64,000 nucleotides of DNA, taken from positions 1 through 64,000 of the forward strand of contig NZ_NVXQ01000008.1 in NCBI RefSeq assembly GCF_002733955.1. The letters run 5' to 3'. The notes beneath the pieces were generated by a model that was not told where the DNA came from, made no database searches, and saw nothing but the letters and a program-made list of their open reading frames with translations. This document shows positions 11,152 to 19,265 of the stretch, piece by piece. The number at the start of each line of letters is the position of its first letter. Positions within the stretch are counted from its first letter, which is position 1. The position numbers and the translations under genes were made by a program. Source of the DNA: Hoeflea sp. Its GTDB lineage: Bacteria; Pseudomonadota; Alphaproteobacteria; Rhizobiales; Rhizobiaceae.

Positions 11152-12426
11152 TTAAGTCTTATCCAGACCGTAGACGGAATGCAAAGTCCTTACCGCGAGC
11201 TCAGCATAAGCACCGTCAATCAGGATGGAAATCTTGATTTCCGAAGTTGTTATTGCTTTGATATTGATGGATTTTTCTGCCAACGCCTTGAACGCACTGG
11301 CGGCCACCCCGGCATGACTGCGCATACCGATGCCGATGACGGACACCTTGGCCAGACCTGATTCGCTCTGCACCACGTCATAGCCGACCACCTGCTTCTG
11401 GCCTTCAAGCACCGCCAATGCCTTGTCGGCATCGCTGGATGGCACCGTGAACGTCATGTCGGTCCGCGATCCGTCCTCGGAGATGTTCTGCACGATCATG
11501 TCGACATTGATGTGAGCATCGGCAAGCGGGCCGAAGATCGCCGCCGAAACGCCGGGCCTGTCGGCAAGCCGTCTCAGAGAAATCTGCGCTTCATCCTTGG
11601 CGTAGGCGATGCCGGTAACGACTTCCTGTTCCACGATTTCTTCCTCGTCGCAAATAAGAGTTCCGGGCGGATTGAGAGGATCCCCCATTCCTGGCGCATC
11701 CGGGTCATCAAAGCTGGAACGCACGAAGGTTCTCACCTTGTGCACCATGGCCAGCTCGACCGAGCGCACCTGCAGCACCTTGGCGCCGAGCGATGCCATT
11801 TCCAGCATTTCCTCGAACGCGATCTTCTTCATCCGCCGCGCCTTCGGCTCGACCCGCGGGTCGGTGGTGTAGACGCCATCGACATCGGTATAGATGTCGC
11901 ACCGGTCAGCGTTCACCGCGGCCGCAATCGCCACCGCGCTGGTATCCGAACCGCCGCGCCCGAGCGTTGCCAGCCGGTTGTCGGGCCCGACACCCTGGAA
12001 ACCGGCGACCACGGCCACCTGCCCCATCTCGAACCGGCGGATCAGTTCCGATCCGTCGATATCGACGATGCGCGCTGCGGCATGGGCATTGTCGGTCTTG
12101 ATCGGGATTTGCCAGCCCTGCCAGGAGCGGGCATCAACGCCCATCGACTGCAGCGCAATCGCCAGCAAGCCGCTGGACACCTGCTCGCCCGACGCGACGA
12201 TCGCGTCATACTCGCGCGCGTCGTAGAAGGAGGCATTGGCGCCGGCGACCTTCGGCATCTGCTGAACCCAGTTCACCAGCTCATTGGTCTTGCCGGCCAT
12301 CGCCGACACCACCACTGCCACCTGGTGCCCCGCATCGACCTCACGCTTGACGTGCCGGGCGACATTGTGGATCCGGTCAAGGTCGGCAACCGAAGTGCCG
12401 CCAAATTTCATCACTATGCGGGCCAT
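11152..12426 (-). CDS. lysC: Aspartate kinase
   Basis: LysC phosphorylates aspartate, the first step toward lysine, threonine and methionine. The 424-residue protein begins with the kinase motif KFGGTSV and ends with two ACT domains (segments around VSAAIFGPLA and KVSVIGIGMRSHAGVA). This is the monofunctional, feedback-regulated form. It is followed by ptsP after 94 bases. A terminator-like hairpin lies 38 bases before the start codon, suggesting control by premature termination (see the regulatory entry). Confidence 0.97.
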   Translation of the reverse strand: MARIVMKFGGTSVADLDRIHNVARHVKREVDAGHQVAVVVSAMAGKTNELVNWVQQMPKVAGANASFYDAREYDAIVASGEQVSSGLLAIALQSMGVDARSWQGWQIPIKTDNAHAAARIVDIDGSELIRRFEMGQVAVVAGFQGVGPDNRLATLGRGGSDTSAVAIAAAVNADRCDIYTDVDGVYTTDPRVEPKARRMKKIAFEEMLEMASLGAKVLQVRSVELAMVHKVRTFVRSSFDDPDAPGMGDPLNPPGTLICDEEEIVEQEVVTGIAYAKDEAQISLRRLADRPGVSAAIFGPLADAHINVDMIVQNISEDGSRTDMTFTVPSSDADKALAVLEGQKQVVGYDVVQSESGLAKVSVIGIGMRSHAGVAASAFKALAEKSINIKAITTSEIKISILIDGAYAELAVRTLHSVYGLDKT

Positions 12427-12446
12427 GCTGTATCATCCGCTGACAA

Positions 12447-12489
12447 GCCCGAAACCGGGCAAGAAAAACCGCCCCGGAGACCGGAGCGG
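12447..12489 (-). promoter_or_regulatory. Attenuator-like hairpins in the lysC leader
   Basis: On the minus strand, a 9-bp stem with one wobble pair (12481-12489 with 12469-12477, 3-base loop) is followed at once by five T residues (12468-12464). This is an intrinsic terminator by shape. A second hairpin (12456-12460 with 12447-12451) follows before the lysC ATG at 12426. No gene lies upstream on this strand, because ubiG points away. A terminator here would therefore act on the lysC message itself. Confidence 0.5.
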
Positions 12490-12500
12490 AAGGTGGCGAT

Positions 12501-12529
12501 CTCATAGACAAAAATCCGCCCGCCTGCAA
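12501..12529 (-). promoter_or_regulatory. Candidate lysC promoter
   Basis: On the minus strand there is TTGCAG (complement of 12524-12529), a 17-base spacer, and TATGAG (complement of 12501-12506). This is a fair sigma-70-type match. It would start transcription just before the terminator-like hairpin, leaving almost no leader ahead of the hairpin. A promoter further upstream is equally possible. Confidence 0.35.
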
Positions 12530-12617
12530 CCGGATCGCTGATGCGACATCGCCAACTCTTGACAATATGGGGCCCACGCCCGAGTTGTCTGATGAGAATT
12601 CAACGCCGGAGAGCCTT

Positions 12618-13370
12618 ATGACCGAAGCTGCCCAGACAACGATCGATCAGGACGAAGTCGCCCGGTTTTCGGCCATGGCGGCGGAATGGTGGAACCCGAA
12701 AGGCAAGTTCCGCCCGCTGCACAAGTTCAACCCGGTGCGCCTGACCTATATCCGCGATCATGTCGCCGCGCATTTCGGCCGCGACCCCAGATCAGACAAG
12801 CCATTGTCCGGTTTGCGGGTGCTGGATATCGGCTGCGGTGGCGGGCTTTTGTCAGAGCCGATGGCCCGCATGGGCGCCGAGGTGCTGGGCGCCGATGCAT
12901 CGCAAACCAATGTCGAGGTTGCATCCATTCATGCCGCACAAAGCGGCGCCGATGTCCGCTATGAAGCCGTGACATCCGAGGAACTGGCAGCGCGCGGCGA
13001 ACGCTTCGACGTCGTGCTCAACATGGAGGTTGTCGAGCATGTTTCCGATGTCGAACTGTTTCTCAGCTCCTGCGCCGAGATGGTCAAGCCAGGCGGGCTG
13101 ATGTTCGTCGCCACCATCAACCGCACCCTGAAAGCCCGCGCGCTGGCGATTATCGGGGCGGAATACGTGCTGCGATGGCTGCCGCGCGGCACCCATCAAT
13201 ATGAAAAGCTGGTCCGACCCGAAGAGATCGAGACCCCATTGAATGCAGCGGGAATGAACGTGATCGATCGCACCGGCGTGTTTTACAATCCCTTGCAGGA
13301 CCAGTGGAACCTGTCCCGCGACATGGACGTCAATTACATGATGCTGCTGGAACGGCCGAAGACGGCCTGA
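12618..13370 (+). CDS. ubiG: Bifunctional ubiquinone O-methyltransferase UbiG
   Basis: UbiG performs both O-methylations in ubiquinone synthesis (demethylubiquinol and polyprenyl-dihydroxybenzoate type substrates). The 250-residue protein shows the class I SAM motif [14 protein letters not shown] and the family segment [12 protein letters not shown]. The start at 12618 has GGAGAG upstream; an in-frame ATG at 12567 would add 17 unlikely residues. It diverges from lysC and converges on the DUF3291 gene. A TTGACA at 12559-12564 could be a -35 box, but no good -10 follows at normal spacing. Confidence 0.95.
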   Translation: MTEAAQTTIDQDEVARFSAMAAEWWNPKGKFRPLHKFNPVRLTYIRDHVAAHFGRDPRSDKPLSGLRVLDIGCGGGLLSEPMARMGAEVLGADASQTNVEVASIHAAQSGADVRYEAVTSEELAARGERFDVVLNMEVVEHVSDVELFLSSCAEMVKPGGLMFVATINRTLKARALAIIGAEYVLRWLPRGTHQYEKLVRPEEIETPLNAAGMNVIDRTGVFYNPLQDQWNLSRDMDVNYMMLLERPKTA

Positions 13371-13384
13371 GTGTACCAAAGTCT

Positions 13385-13422
13385 GTAACGGCCGGCCCCG
13401 CTGGCGCCGGGCCGGCCGTTAC
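13385..13422. terminator. Long GC-rich palindrome between convergent ubiG and DUF3291 genes
   Basis: A perfect 14-bp inverted repeat (13385-13398 with 13409-13422) with a 10-base loop sits between two convergent genes. Its right arm includes the stop codon of the DUF3291 gene. No T tract follows on either strand. It may act as a bidirectional transcription barrier or mRNA 3'-end stabiliser rather than a classical terminator. Confidence 0.55.
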
Positions 13423-14003
13423 ACCGGAATGTGCTTGAGCTGCGCCAGCAGGTCGCTCTGACCCGGCGCATTGGCCTCCACCATTGCTTTCACCCGCGCC
13501 CGGTCGATCTCCACCGGCGCTCCATCCGGCCGATAGGGCTGCTTGAAGGTGAAAGCCTGCGGACCTGCCCCGTGATCATGCAGGAACTCGAGTTTTGCGG
13601 CGGCACCTGTCCAGTCCGGACGCTGTCCCGCCTCGATCCACCACAGGACCAGTGGCGGCCAATCGTTTTTGGCATTCCAGTTCCGTGCATTTTTCAGCGC
13701 CTCGGCGTGAACGCCGGCATAACTGAAGGCCATCAGGCTTTCGATATCCCGCCACAGCGAAAGCGAACTGGGCCCGGTGTCAAACCTGCTTCCCTCGAGA
13801 AATCTCGGAAAAACCTGGAGACCCCAGCTCTCAGGCCCGGGCTCACCATCATAACCCGAACGCCCGACAAAGCCCGAAGCCATCTCGGCGGCGGCAAAAT
13901 TCAAGGGTTCGCGCCGGAGGAAGCCCTGTACCTCGGGCGCATCAAGCGGGGCCACGTGCTGACCGAAATTATACATGGCGAGATGAAACCCGGCCGCGTT
14001 CAT
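13419..14003 (-). CDS. DUF3291 domain-containing protein
   Basis: A 194-residue soluble protein matching the DUF3291 family, related in fold to ABM-type monooxygenases (family knowledge). Visible family features are an early aromatic-rich segment (HLAMYNFGQ), the GFVGRSGYDGEP loop, and the LWWIEAGQRP segment near the middle. No catalytic residues can be assigned. It is the last gene of a leftward operon, starting one base after the DUF1178 stop. Confidence 0.8.
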   Translation of the reverse strand: MNAAGFHLAMYNFGQHVAPLDAPEVQGFLRREPLNFAAAEMASGFVGRSGYDGEPGPESWGLQVFPRFLEGSRFDTGPSSLSLWRDIESLMAFSYAGVHAEALKNARNWNAKNDWPPLVLWWIEAGQRPDWTGAAAKLEFLHDHGAGPQAFTFKQPYRPDGAPVEIDRARVKAMVEANAPGQSDLLAQLKHIPV

Positions 14004-14004
14004 C

Positions 14005-14430
14005 TCAGCTCAGGTCGTCCGGAAACTCCGGCAACGGCGCAATCTCGATGCCGTCCTCGATCAGCGACTTCGCGTCGTCGGCAGAAGCCTTGCCGATGAT
14101 CCCCCGCGCCTCGGCCTCGCCGTGATGGATCTTGCGCGCCTCGTCGGCAAACCGCTCGCCGACATCTTCGGAGTTCTGCTTGACCGCCTGTACCATGTCC
14201 CGCAGCTTGCGCATCATCTCGCGTCTTTCTGGATCCATCGCCAGCGGCCGCGCCGGCGCGTCCTTTGAAACTGCAACGGCCGGCGCCATCAGTGACTTGC
14301 CGATCTCCCGCGAGCCGCATATGGGGCATTCGACCAATCCGCGCTCGGATTGACCGTCAAAATCCTTGCTCGAGGAAAACCAGCCCTCGAATTCATGTTC
14401 CTTGTCGCAATGCAAAGAAAAGCGGATCAC
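14005..14430 (-). CDS. DUF1178 family zinc-ribbon-like protein
   Basis: A 141-residue protein of unknown function. The N-terminus carries a C-(~27)-CPICGS arrangement (Cys8, then CPIC at about 35-38), which suggests half of a zinc ribbon. The family segments IRFSLHC and FEGWFSSS are present. It starts with GTG, overlapping the TGA of the nitrilase gene by four bases, so the two are translationally coupled. DUF1178 genes commonly sit next to this amidase and glutaredoxin in alphaproteobacteria, as far as I know. Confidence 0.85.
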   Translation of the reverse strand: MIRFSLHCDKEHEFEGWFSSSKDFDGQSERGLVECPICGSREIGKSLMAPAVAVSKDAPARPLAMDPERREMMRKLRDMVQAVKQNSEDVGERFADEARKIHHGEAEARGIIGKASADDAKSLIEDGIEIAPLPEFPDDLS

Positions 14431-15314
14431 GCCACACTCTCTCCTGTCTCTTTCTCGGTCTTTGTCTGGCCCGATGCCGGCTGCAAGCCGCTCTCGATGC
14501 GGTAGCTGCGGGCATTCTTCAGATTGGGGACCTTGCCCCGCGCCGCCTTGACTTCATCGAGTGCAAGGCTGGCGACGATGACGCCGGGCTCATCGCCCTT
14601 GGCTTCCGCGATCACCCGTCCCCAGGGATCGACGATCAGCGAGTGGCCATAGGTTTCCCGGCCGTCTTCATGTACGCCGCCCTGGGCCGCCGAAATCACG
14701 AAAACCCCGTTTTCGATCGCCCTGGCGCGCTGCAGCACATGCCAGTGCGCTTCGCCTGTCTGGCGGGTAAAGGCAGCGGGTGCCGTCAGGATATCGGCTC
14801 CGGCAAGCGCCAGATCGCGAAACAGGTGCGGGAAGCGGATGTCGTAGCAAATCCCCATGCCCAGCCGGGCCCCGTCAAGATCAACCGTGCGGGCAATCTC
14901 GCCTGGCTGGTAGACCGCGCTTTCGCGCCAGCTTTCGCCATTGTCGAGATCCACGTCGAACATGTGGATCTTGTCATAGCGGGCAAGAAGATCACCGTCG
15001 GGCCCGAACACCACCCCGCGATTGGCCGTCATCTCCTGGCCTACATCGATCGCCGTCGAGCCGATGTGAAGATAGATGCCAAGCTCGCTGGCAAGCGACG
15101 CAGCTGCCTTGAGCACGGGATCGTCAGCTTCCGTCTTGAGGATACCGCGCAGATCTTTCCGGCTCTTCTGCACCGCCCCGGTCATTTCCGGCGTCTGCAC
15201 ATACCTCGCCCCGCGCGAAGCAGCTTCGCGCACCAGTGCGTCCATGGACTGAATGTTCGCTTCAGGCATCACGCCCGAGCGCATCTGAACGGCGGCGACG
15301 ACCAGTTCAGCCAT
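14427..15314 (-). CDS. Carbon-nitrogen hydrolase, Nit1/Nit2-like amidase
   Basis: A 295-residue nitrilase-superfamily enzyme. The catalytic Glu (TPEMTG context), Lys (RYDKIHMFDVD) and Cys (GICYDIRFPHLFRDLA) are all visible in the expected order. The closest functional subfamily is Nit1/Nit2: deaminated-glutathione amidase or omega-amidase. Location directly after the glutaredoxin gene supports a glutathione-repair role, which is inference. The start has a strong AGGAGG site that lies inside the end of grxC. Confidence 0.88.
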   Translation of the reverse strand: MAELVVAAVQMRSGVMPEANIQSMDALVREAASRGARYVQTPEMTGAVQKSRKDLRGILKTEADDPVLKAAASLASELGIYLHIGSTAIDVGQEMTANRGVVFGPDGDLLARYDKIHMFDVDLDNGESWRESAVYQPGEIARTVDLDGARLGMGICYDIRFPHLFRDLALAGADILTAPAAFTRQTGEAHWHVLQRARAIENGVFVISAAQGGVHEDGRETYGHSLIVDPWGRVIAEAKGDEPGVIVASLALDEVKAARGKVPNLKNARSYRIESGLQPASGQTKTEKETGESVA

Positions 15315-15317
15315 GGT

Positions 15318-15578
15318 TCAGCCTCCTGTCAGCATCGGGTCAAGCTTGCCGGCATTGTCCAGGGCATGCAACTCGTCGCAGCCGCCGACATGAACGCCGT
15401 CAATGAAGATCTGCGGAAATGTCGCCCGGCCGTTGGCCTTGCCGATCATCTCCTGTTTCAGGTCGGGAGAGAACGTGGCGTCGTGTTCGGTGTAGCTGAC
15501 ACCCTTGCCGTCGAGCAACCTCTTGGCCGCGGTGCAAAATCCGCAAAACTGCCGTGTGTAGATGATTACGTCTGCCAT
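15318..15578 (-). CDS. grxC: Glutaredoxin 3 (GrxC)
   Basis: An 86-residue dithiol glutaredoxin that uses glutathione to reduce disulfides such as those of ribonucleotide reductase. The active site is a CGFC motif (residues 11-14) following a YTRQ strand; the usual sequence is CPYC, so this is a variant. The glutathione-binding segment (TFPQIFIDG) with cis-proline and the GGCDEL turn are present. It lies four bases before the nitrilase gene and follows comF. Confidence 0.93.
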   Translation of the reverse strand: MADVIIYTRQFCGFCTAAKRLLDGKGVSYTEHDATFSPDLKQEMIGKANGRATFPQIFIDGVHVGGCDELHALDNAGKLDPMLTGG

Positions 15579-15614
15579 GCGGGTCTCCGTTTATCTCTTG
15601 GCCGTCTTGGCCTC

Positions 15615-16406
15615 TCAGGCATATAGGGTTTCCTCTCCCTGGCTTGCAACCCTGGCAAAGGTCAGCACATTGACCTGGGCGGCCCCGGCACGCAGCAACG
15701 CGCGTGTCGCCGCCTCCACCGTCGAACCGGTGGTCAGCACATCATCGATCAAGAGCAGCTTGAGACCAAGAAACCGCTGCACCTGCTCCGGCTCGATCGA
15801 AAACGCCCCACGGACATTGTCCTGCCTGGCCCTCAGCCCCAGACCGACCTGCTGACGCGTGGCCCGCACCCGGCGCAGCACACCCGGCAGGAATGGTTTG
15901 CCCGATTGCCGGGCCAGAGATCTGGCAAGCTCGGCGGACTGGTTGTAGCGTCGTGCGAACAGCCTGCTCCGGTGCAGCGGCACCGCAAGAATGACATCGC
16001 TGTCATCAACGACCTCCTGCCCCGCGCGGATCATCCAGACAGCCATCATTGCAGCGAGGTCTGCCCGGTCCGAATATTTCAGGCCATGCACGATCTTGCG
16101 TGCGATGCCATCATGAAACACCGCAGCCCGCGCTCTGGCATAGGGTGGCGGATGGGCGAGTGCCTCCGGAGAAACGAGCCCGTCGCCACGATCATGATCA
16201 AAGGGGACACCGGTAATCTCGCAATAGGGCCGCTCGATGAACCGCACCGTGACCCAGCACGATGGACACAACGCAGCGGCACGGCCCACCATTTTGCCGC
16301 ATCCCGAGCACACCGGCGGATAGACCAATTGCATCACCCCCGCCGCGACGCCGCCAAGCGCTGCCTGCAATCGAAACCTCAATCGCGATGCATCAGTTGT
16401 GTCCAT
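15615..16406 (-). CDS. ComF family phosphoribosyltransferase-like protein
   Basis: A 263-residue ComF-family protein. The N-terminus holds a four-cysteine zinc finger (CSGCGK and CPSC, about residues 33-51), and the C-terminus holds a type I phosphoribosyltransferase loop (LLLIDDVLTTGSTV). ComF homologues support DNA uptake in competent bacteria and have been linked to DNA repair; the substrate is unknown. It is first in the comF-grxC-nitrilase-DUF1178-DUF3291 operon and diverges from the methyltransferase gene at 16501. Confidence 0.88.
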   Translation of the reverse strand: MDTTDASRLRFRLQAALGGVAAGVMQLVYPPVCSGCGKMVGRAAALCPSCWVTVRFIERPYCEITGVPFDHDRGDGLVSPEALAHPPPYARARAAVFHDGIARKIVHGLKYSDRADLAAMMAVWMIRAGQEVVDDSDVILAVPLHRSRLFARRYNQSAELARSLARQSGKPFLPGVLRRVRATRQQVGLGLRARQDNVRGAFSIEPEQVQRFLGLKLLLIDDVLTTGSTVEAATRALLRAGAAQVNVLTFARVASQGEETLYA

Positions 16407-16500
16407 CGGTTGACATTAACGCCGTTCCATCCAACAAGCGAGCCGCAGCGGGGCTGTTGGCCGCCGCTGCTTTTTGCAACCGACCGATGGGCACCGGGTC

Positions 16501-17385
16501 ATGGACCGCATCTTTGATCATGAATTGCTGCGCCAACGCCGCTTGCGGGCTCTGGCTGCGTTTGAGCCCGGTTCGGATTTTCTTGTCCGCAGGGTCGCCG
16601 AAGACATGGCCGACCGGCTCGCTGTTGTCGAACGCCATTTCGACCACCCGGTGCTGGTGCATGGCGGTTTGCCCCATGCTGCTCAACAAATGCAGACGAT
16701 CGGCAAAACGGCGGAGTTCCGCTATATCGACCTCTGCGAAATTCCCGGCGTCGATGTAGAGCGGCAGGTGCTGGCCGAGCCGGATCATGTCCCGCTGCAG
16801 CCGGCCAGTGTGGATCTGGTCGTATCACCCCTGGCGCTGCACCTGACCAACGACACGCCGGGCGTGCTGGTACAGATGCGCCGCGCCCTGAAGCCGGATG
16901 GCCTTTTGCTGGCCGCAACGCTCGGTGCAGGAACTCTGGGCGAATTGCGGGAATCCCTGCTTGCGGCAGAAAGCGAACTTATCGGCGGCGCCAATGCCAG
17001 GGTTCACCCCTTTGCCGATATCCGTGATTATGGTGGTCTGCTGCAACGTGCGGGTTTCGCATTGCCGGTGGTCGACATTGACGAGATTGTCGTCAGATAT
17101 GCCGACATGTTTGCGCTGCTGAGAGATCTGCGCGCCATGGGCATGACATCGATATTGGGTGGAAGAAGTCGCAAGCCGCTGGGAAAGAACGTGTTCCTTC
17201 GCGCTGCTCAGATTTACGCGGAACGGTTCTCAGACGCGGATGGGCGCATCCGCGCAAGCTTCTCCGTGATCCATCTTTCCGGATGGGCGCCACACGAGAA
17301 TCAGCAAAAGCCACTCAAGCCGGGCTCTGCCAAGACACGCCTTGCCGACGCGTTGAAAACGCCTGAGCGGAAACTGCCCCGCTGA
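16501..17385 (+). CDS. SAM-dependent methyltransferase, NDUFAF5/BioC-like
   Basis: A 294-residue class I methyltransferase-like protein. The start is MDRIFDHELLRQRR, and the middle holds DLVVSPLALHLTND, typical of the BioC/NDUFAF5-related group. In mitochondria NDUFAF5 hydroxylates an arginine of a complex I subunit during assembly, so a complex I assembly role is possible. The SAM-binding glycine motif is degenerate. An in-frame TTG nine codons earlier is less likely than this ATG. The gene converges on the Flp pilin. Confidence 0.75.
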   Translation: MDRIFDHELLRQRRLRALAAFEPGSDFLVRRVAEDMADRLAVVERHFDHPVLVHGGLPHAAQQMQTIGKTAEFRYIDLCEIPGVDVERQVLAEPDHVPLQPASVDLVVSPLALHLTNDTPGVLVQMRRALKPDGLLLAATLGAGTLGELRESLLAAESELIGGANARVHPFADIRDYGGLLQRAGFALPVVDIDEIVVRYADMFALLRDLRAMGMTSILGGRSRKPLGKNVFLRAAQIYAERFSDADGRIRASFSVIHLSGWAPHENQQKPLKPGSAKTRLADALKTPERKLPR

Positions 17386-17396
17386 GGCGTCAGAGC

Positions 17397-17570
17397 CTAC
17401 ATCGAATCCTTCACGCGGTTTGCGGTGTTGCTCATGCTGTTGTTGAGGGCTTCGCCAAGCACCGTGGCGCCACTGATCAGGGCGGTGACAATCAGGGCGG
17501 CCATGATGCCGTATTCGATCGCGGTCGCCCCGGACCTGTCTTCAATAAACCTGTAGAGCAAGGATTTCAT
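17397..17570 (-). CDS. Flp/Fap-type pilin
   Basis: A 57-residue type IVb pilin subunit. The short basic/acidic leader is followed by the prepilin-peptidase site GATAIEYG (residues 14-21), cleaved after the Gly with the Glu and Tyr at +5 and +6. A hydrophobic helix follows (about 22-38). Flp pilins build Tad pili used for surface attachment. The stop is TAG and a GGAAA site precedes the start. No tad/cpa assembly genes are in the window. It lies 40 bases downstream of a small membrane-protein gene that carries a CtrA-type box upstream. Confidence 0.9.
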   Translation of the reverse strand: MKSLLYRFIEDRSGATAIEYGIMAALIVTALISGATVLGEALNNSMSNTANRVKDSM

Positions 17571-17610
17571 GACTAATTTCCAATTCCGCTTGAGTTGCCA
17601 GAAGAGCTAT

Positions 17611-17934
17611 TCAACAGTCGCCCGATTTCCTGCCATTGCTTCTAATGATGCAGAGCGCGCCCGGATTATCCTGCAGAATTGATTTACGGACAGTATAGGA
17701 GGTGATTTTCGAGCCTGTCGGGATCGAACCGGTCGTGATGTTGTCGAACTGATCCGGCGCCCATGCCACCCGCGCCGCAGACGAGCGATCGGCGACAATG
17801 GGTGTCAGGATGGCCGCCAACGCAATTGCCGCAGTACCGAACAACAGGGCAACGCGCACCGCCCCGAGCGTCCTCGGCTGGCTTTCCTGCCCGTCTCTAT
17901 CCATCACTGTCGTCCAGAATTCATCGTTCGCCAT
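17611..17934 (-). CDS. Small single-span membrane protein, unknown function
   Basis: A 107-residue protein I do not recognise. It has a polar N-terminus, one hydrophobic segment at about residues 23-48 (AVRVALLFGTAAIALAAI core), and a probably periplasmic Ser/Thr-rich tail with two cysteines (CIIRS near the end and a C-terminal Cys). The start at 17934 has GGGGACC upstream; an extension to 17958 is unlikely. Its position just before the Flp pilin, under a CtrA-type box, suggests a cell-cycle or pilus link. This is inference. Confidence 0.7.
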   Translation of the reverse strand: MANDEFWTTVMDRDGQESQPRTLGAVRVALLFGTAAIALAAILTPIVADRSSAARVAWAPDQFDNITTGSIPTGSKITSYTVRKSILQDNPGALCIIRSNGRKSGDC

Positions 17935-17974
17935 AAGGTCCCCACTGACAACCCGCACGGGTTCACCACTGGGA

Positions 17975-18010
17975 CATATATTGATGCAAGTGAATTAAAG
18001 TTTCATTAAC
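17975..18010 (-). promoter_or_regulatory. CtrA-type box with -10 element
   Basis: TTAA (17995-17998), seven bases, then TTAAC (18006-18010) matches the full TTAA-N7-TTAA CtrA binding motif. A TATATG -10 candidate (complement of 17975-17980) lies downstream on the minus strand, about 40 bases before the start codon at 17934. The motif is well established in alphaproteobacteria; its use here is inferred. Confidence 0.6.
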
Positions 18011-18054
18011 GCTATCTGCAACAACCAAGAGATCGTGGTTGAGCAGGCGTGAGA

Positions 18055-18462
18055 TCACAAAAGGTCGATCAGATAGGGAATCAGAGGCTCATCGGCCGGC
18101 GGCATCGGATAATTCCGCATGTCGCGCGGACGCACCCATTTGAGCGCCTGCCCCTCCAGTCCACGTGCCGTGCCCTCGAACCGGCGACAGACAAACAACG
18201 GCATCAGCAGGTGAAACTCGTCATAGCTGTGGCTGGCAAATGTCAGCGGCGCGAGACACGCTTCCTTGGTGGTGATGCCGATTTCTTCGGCCAGTTCACG
18301 GATCAGGGCCGCTTCCGGCGTCTCGCCAGGCTCGACCTTGCCACCTGGAAACTCCCACAACCCGGCCAGCTTCTTGCCCTCCGGCCGCTGGGTCAGAAGC
18401 ACCCGCCCATCGGCATCAACCAGCGCGCAGGCGGCAACCAGCAGGATTTTCTTGTCGCTCAT
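18055..18462 (-). CDS. mutT: 8-oxo-dGTP diphosphatase MutT (Nudix)
   Basis: A 135-residue Nudix hydrolase that removes 8-oxo-dGTP from the nucleotide pool and so prevents A:T to C:G transversions. The Nudix box is complete: GGKVEPGETPEAALIRELAEE with G, E, RE and EE at the expected places. The N-terminal LLVAACALVDADGRVLL strand and the FPGGK turn are typical of MutT. It is the last gene of the ppi-argJ-GNAT-mutT run, five bases after the GNAT stop. Confidence 0.92.
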   Translation of the reverse strand: MSDKKILLVAACALVDADGRVLLTQRPEGKKLAGLWEFPGGKVEPGETPEAALIRELAEEIGITTKEACLAPLTFASHSYDEFHLLMPLFVCRRFEGTARGLEGQALKWVRPRDMRNYPMPPADEPLIPYLIDLL

Positions 18463-18467
18463 GGAAA

Positions 18468-19265
18468 TCAGTATCCCGGCTTCTGGCGGTAGGCGTAGCG
18501 ATAGACCTCGCCAAACCCCAGCCCTTTGTACAGGCCGACGGCGGCCGTGTTGGCGCTCTCGACCTGCAGCCAGGCCGTTTCCGCACCCCGGTGCCGCGCC
18601 CAGCGAAGCGCCGCAGTCACCACGTCGCGGCCGTAGCCTGAGCGCCGCATGTCTGCCCTTGTCGCCAATTCGAACAGGCCGGCAAGATCATTGTCATGCA
18701 CGCACAGCGCCGTCGACACGGGCCCGATCTCTTCTTCCTCGAGCACGAACAGCCCGCTGGGCGGCCGTATCGCGCTCAGGACTTCGGTCAGCCCCGGCTT
18801 GAGCGACTGTTCGCGGCCATGCACGGCAATCGACGCATCAACATAGCGTCCGATATCGCGCATCGGCAGATGATCCATGCCATGATCGATGTCGAGGCTG
18901 TCAATCGCACCGGTCATGACGATGGTCTCGTCAAAACGGCGCCAGCCGAGCGCGTCCAGATAGGCCTCGAGCGGGGGCGGCGCCAGCGGCGACTGCCGGA
19001 ACACCAGCGGCCGGTCATAGGAATCGAACCTGCGCGCAGCCCGTTCCACCCGGCCTTCGATGTCATCGTGGTCGGACGGATCGAGCGGATTGACCGAGTT
19101 CAGCCGCTTTGACGGATGACCGGCGGTCAGGCGGATCTGCCAGCTGCCGTCATACTGGATCGAAGCGGCAGGCCAGGCGCGGAATCCGACGGCTTCAAGC
19201 CTTCTGACGATTGCTAGATTCGGCAAGACACGTCCCGTGTTGTTGTTTGCTGGCGCGCCGCTCAA
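18468..19265 (-). CDS. GNAT family N-acetyltransferase
   Basis: A 265-residue protein with a C-terminal GNAT fold. The acetyl-CoA loop is [17 protein letters not shown] (about 215-230), followed by [19 protein letters not shown], which is the standard last strand-helix-strand. The N-terminal half is an unassigned domain. The start is a TTG overlapping the argJ TGA in a TTGA arrangement, implying translational coupling. The substrate is unknown. It could be a stand-alone acetyltransferase with no arginine role despite its place after argJ. Confidence 0.85.
   Translation of the reverse strand: MSGAPANNNTGRVLPNLAIVRRLEAVGFRAWPAASIQYDGSWQIRLTAGHPSKRLNSVNPLDPSDHDDIEGRVERAARRFDSYDRPLVFRQSPLAPPPLEAYLDALGWRRFDETIVMTGAIDSLDIDHGMDHLPMRDIGRYVDASIAVHGREQSLKPGLTEVLSAIRPPSGLFVLEEEEIGPVSTALCVHDNDLAGLFELATRADMRRSGYGRDVVTAALRWARHRGAETAWLQVESANTAAVGLYKGLGFGEVYRYAYRQKPGY

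Noticed and set aside
12559-12564. TTGACA as a ubiG promoter -35
   Set aside because: No reasonable -10 at 16-19 bases; the match alone is not enough.
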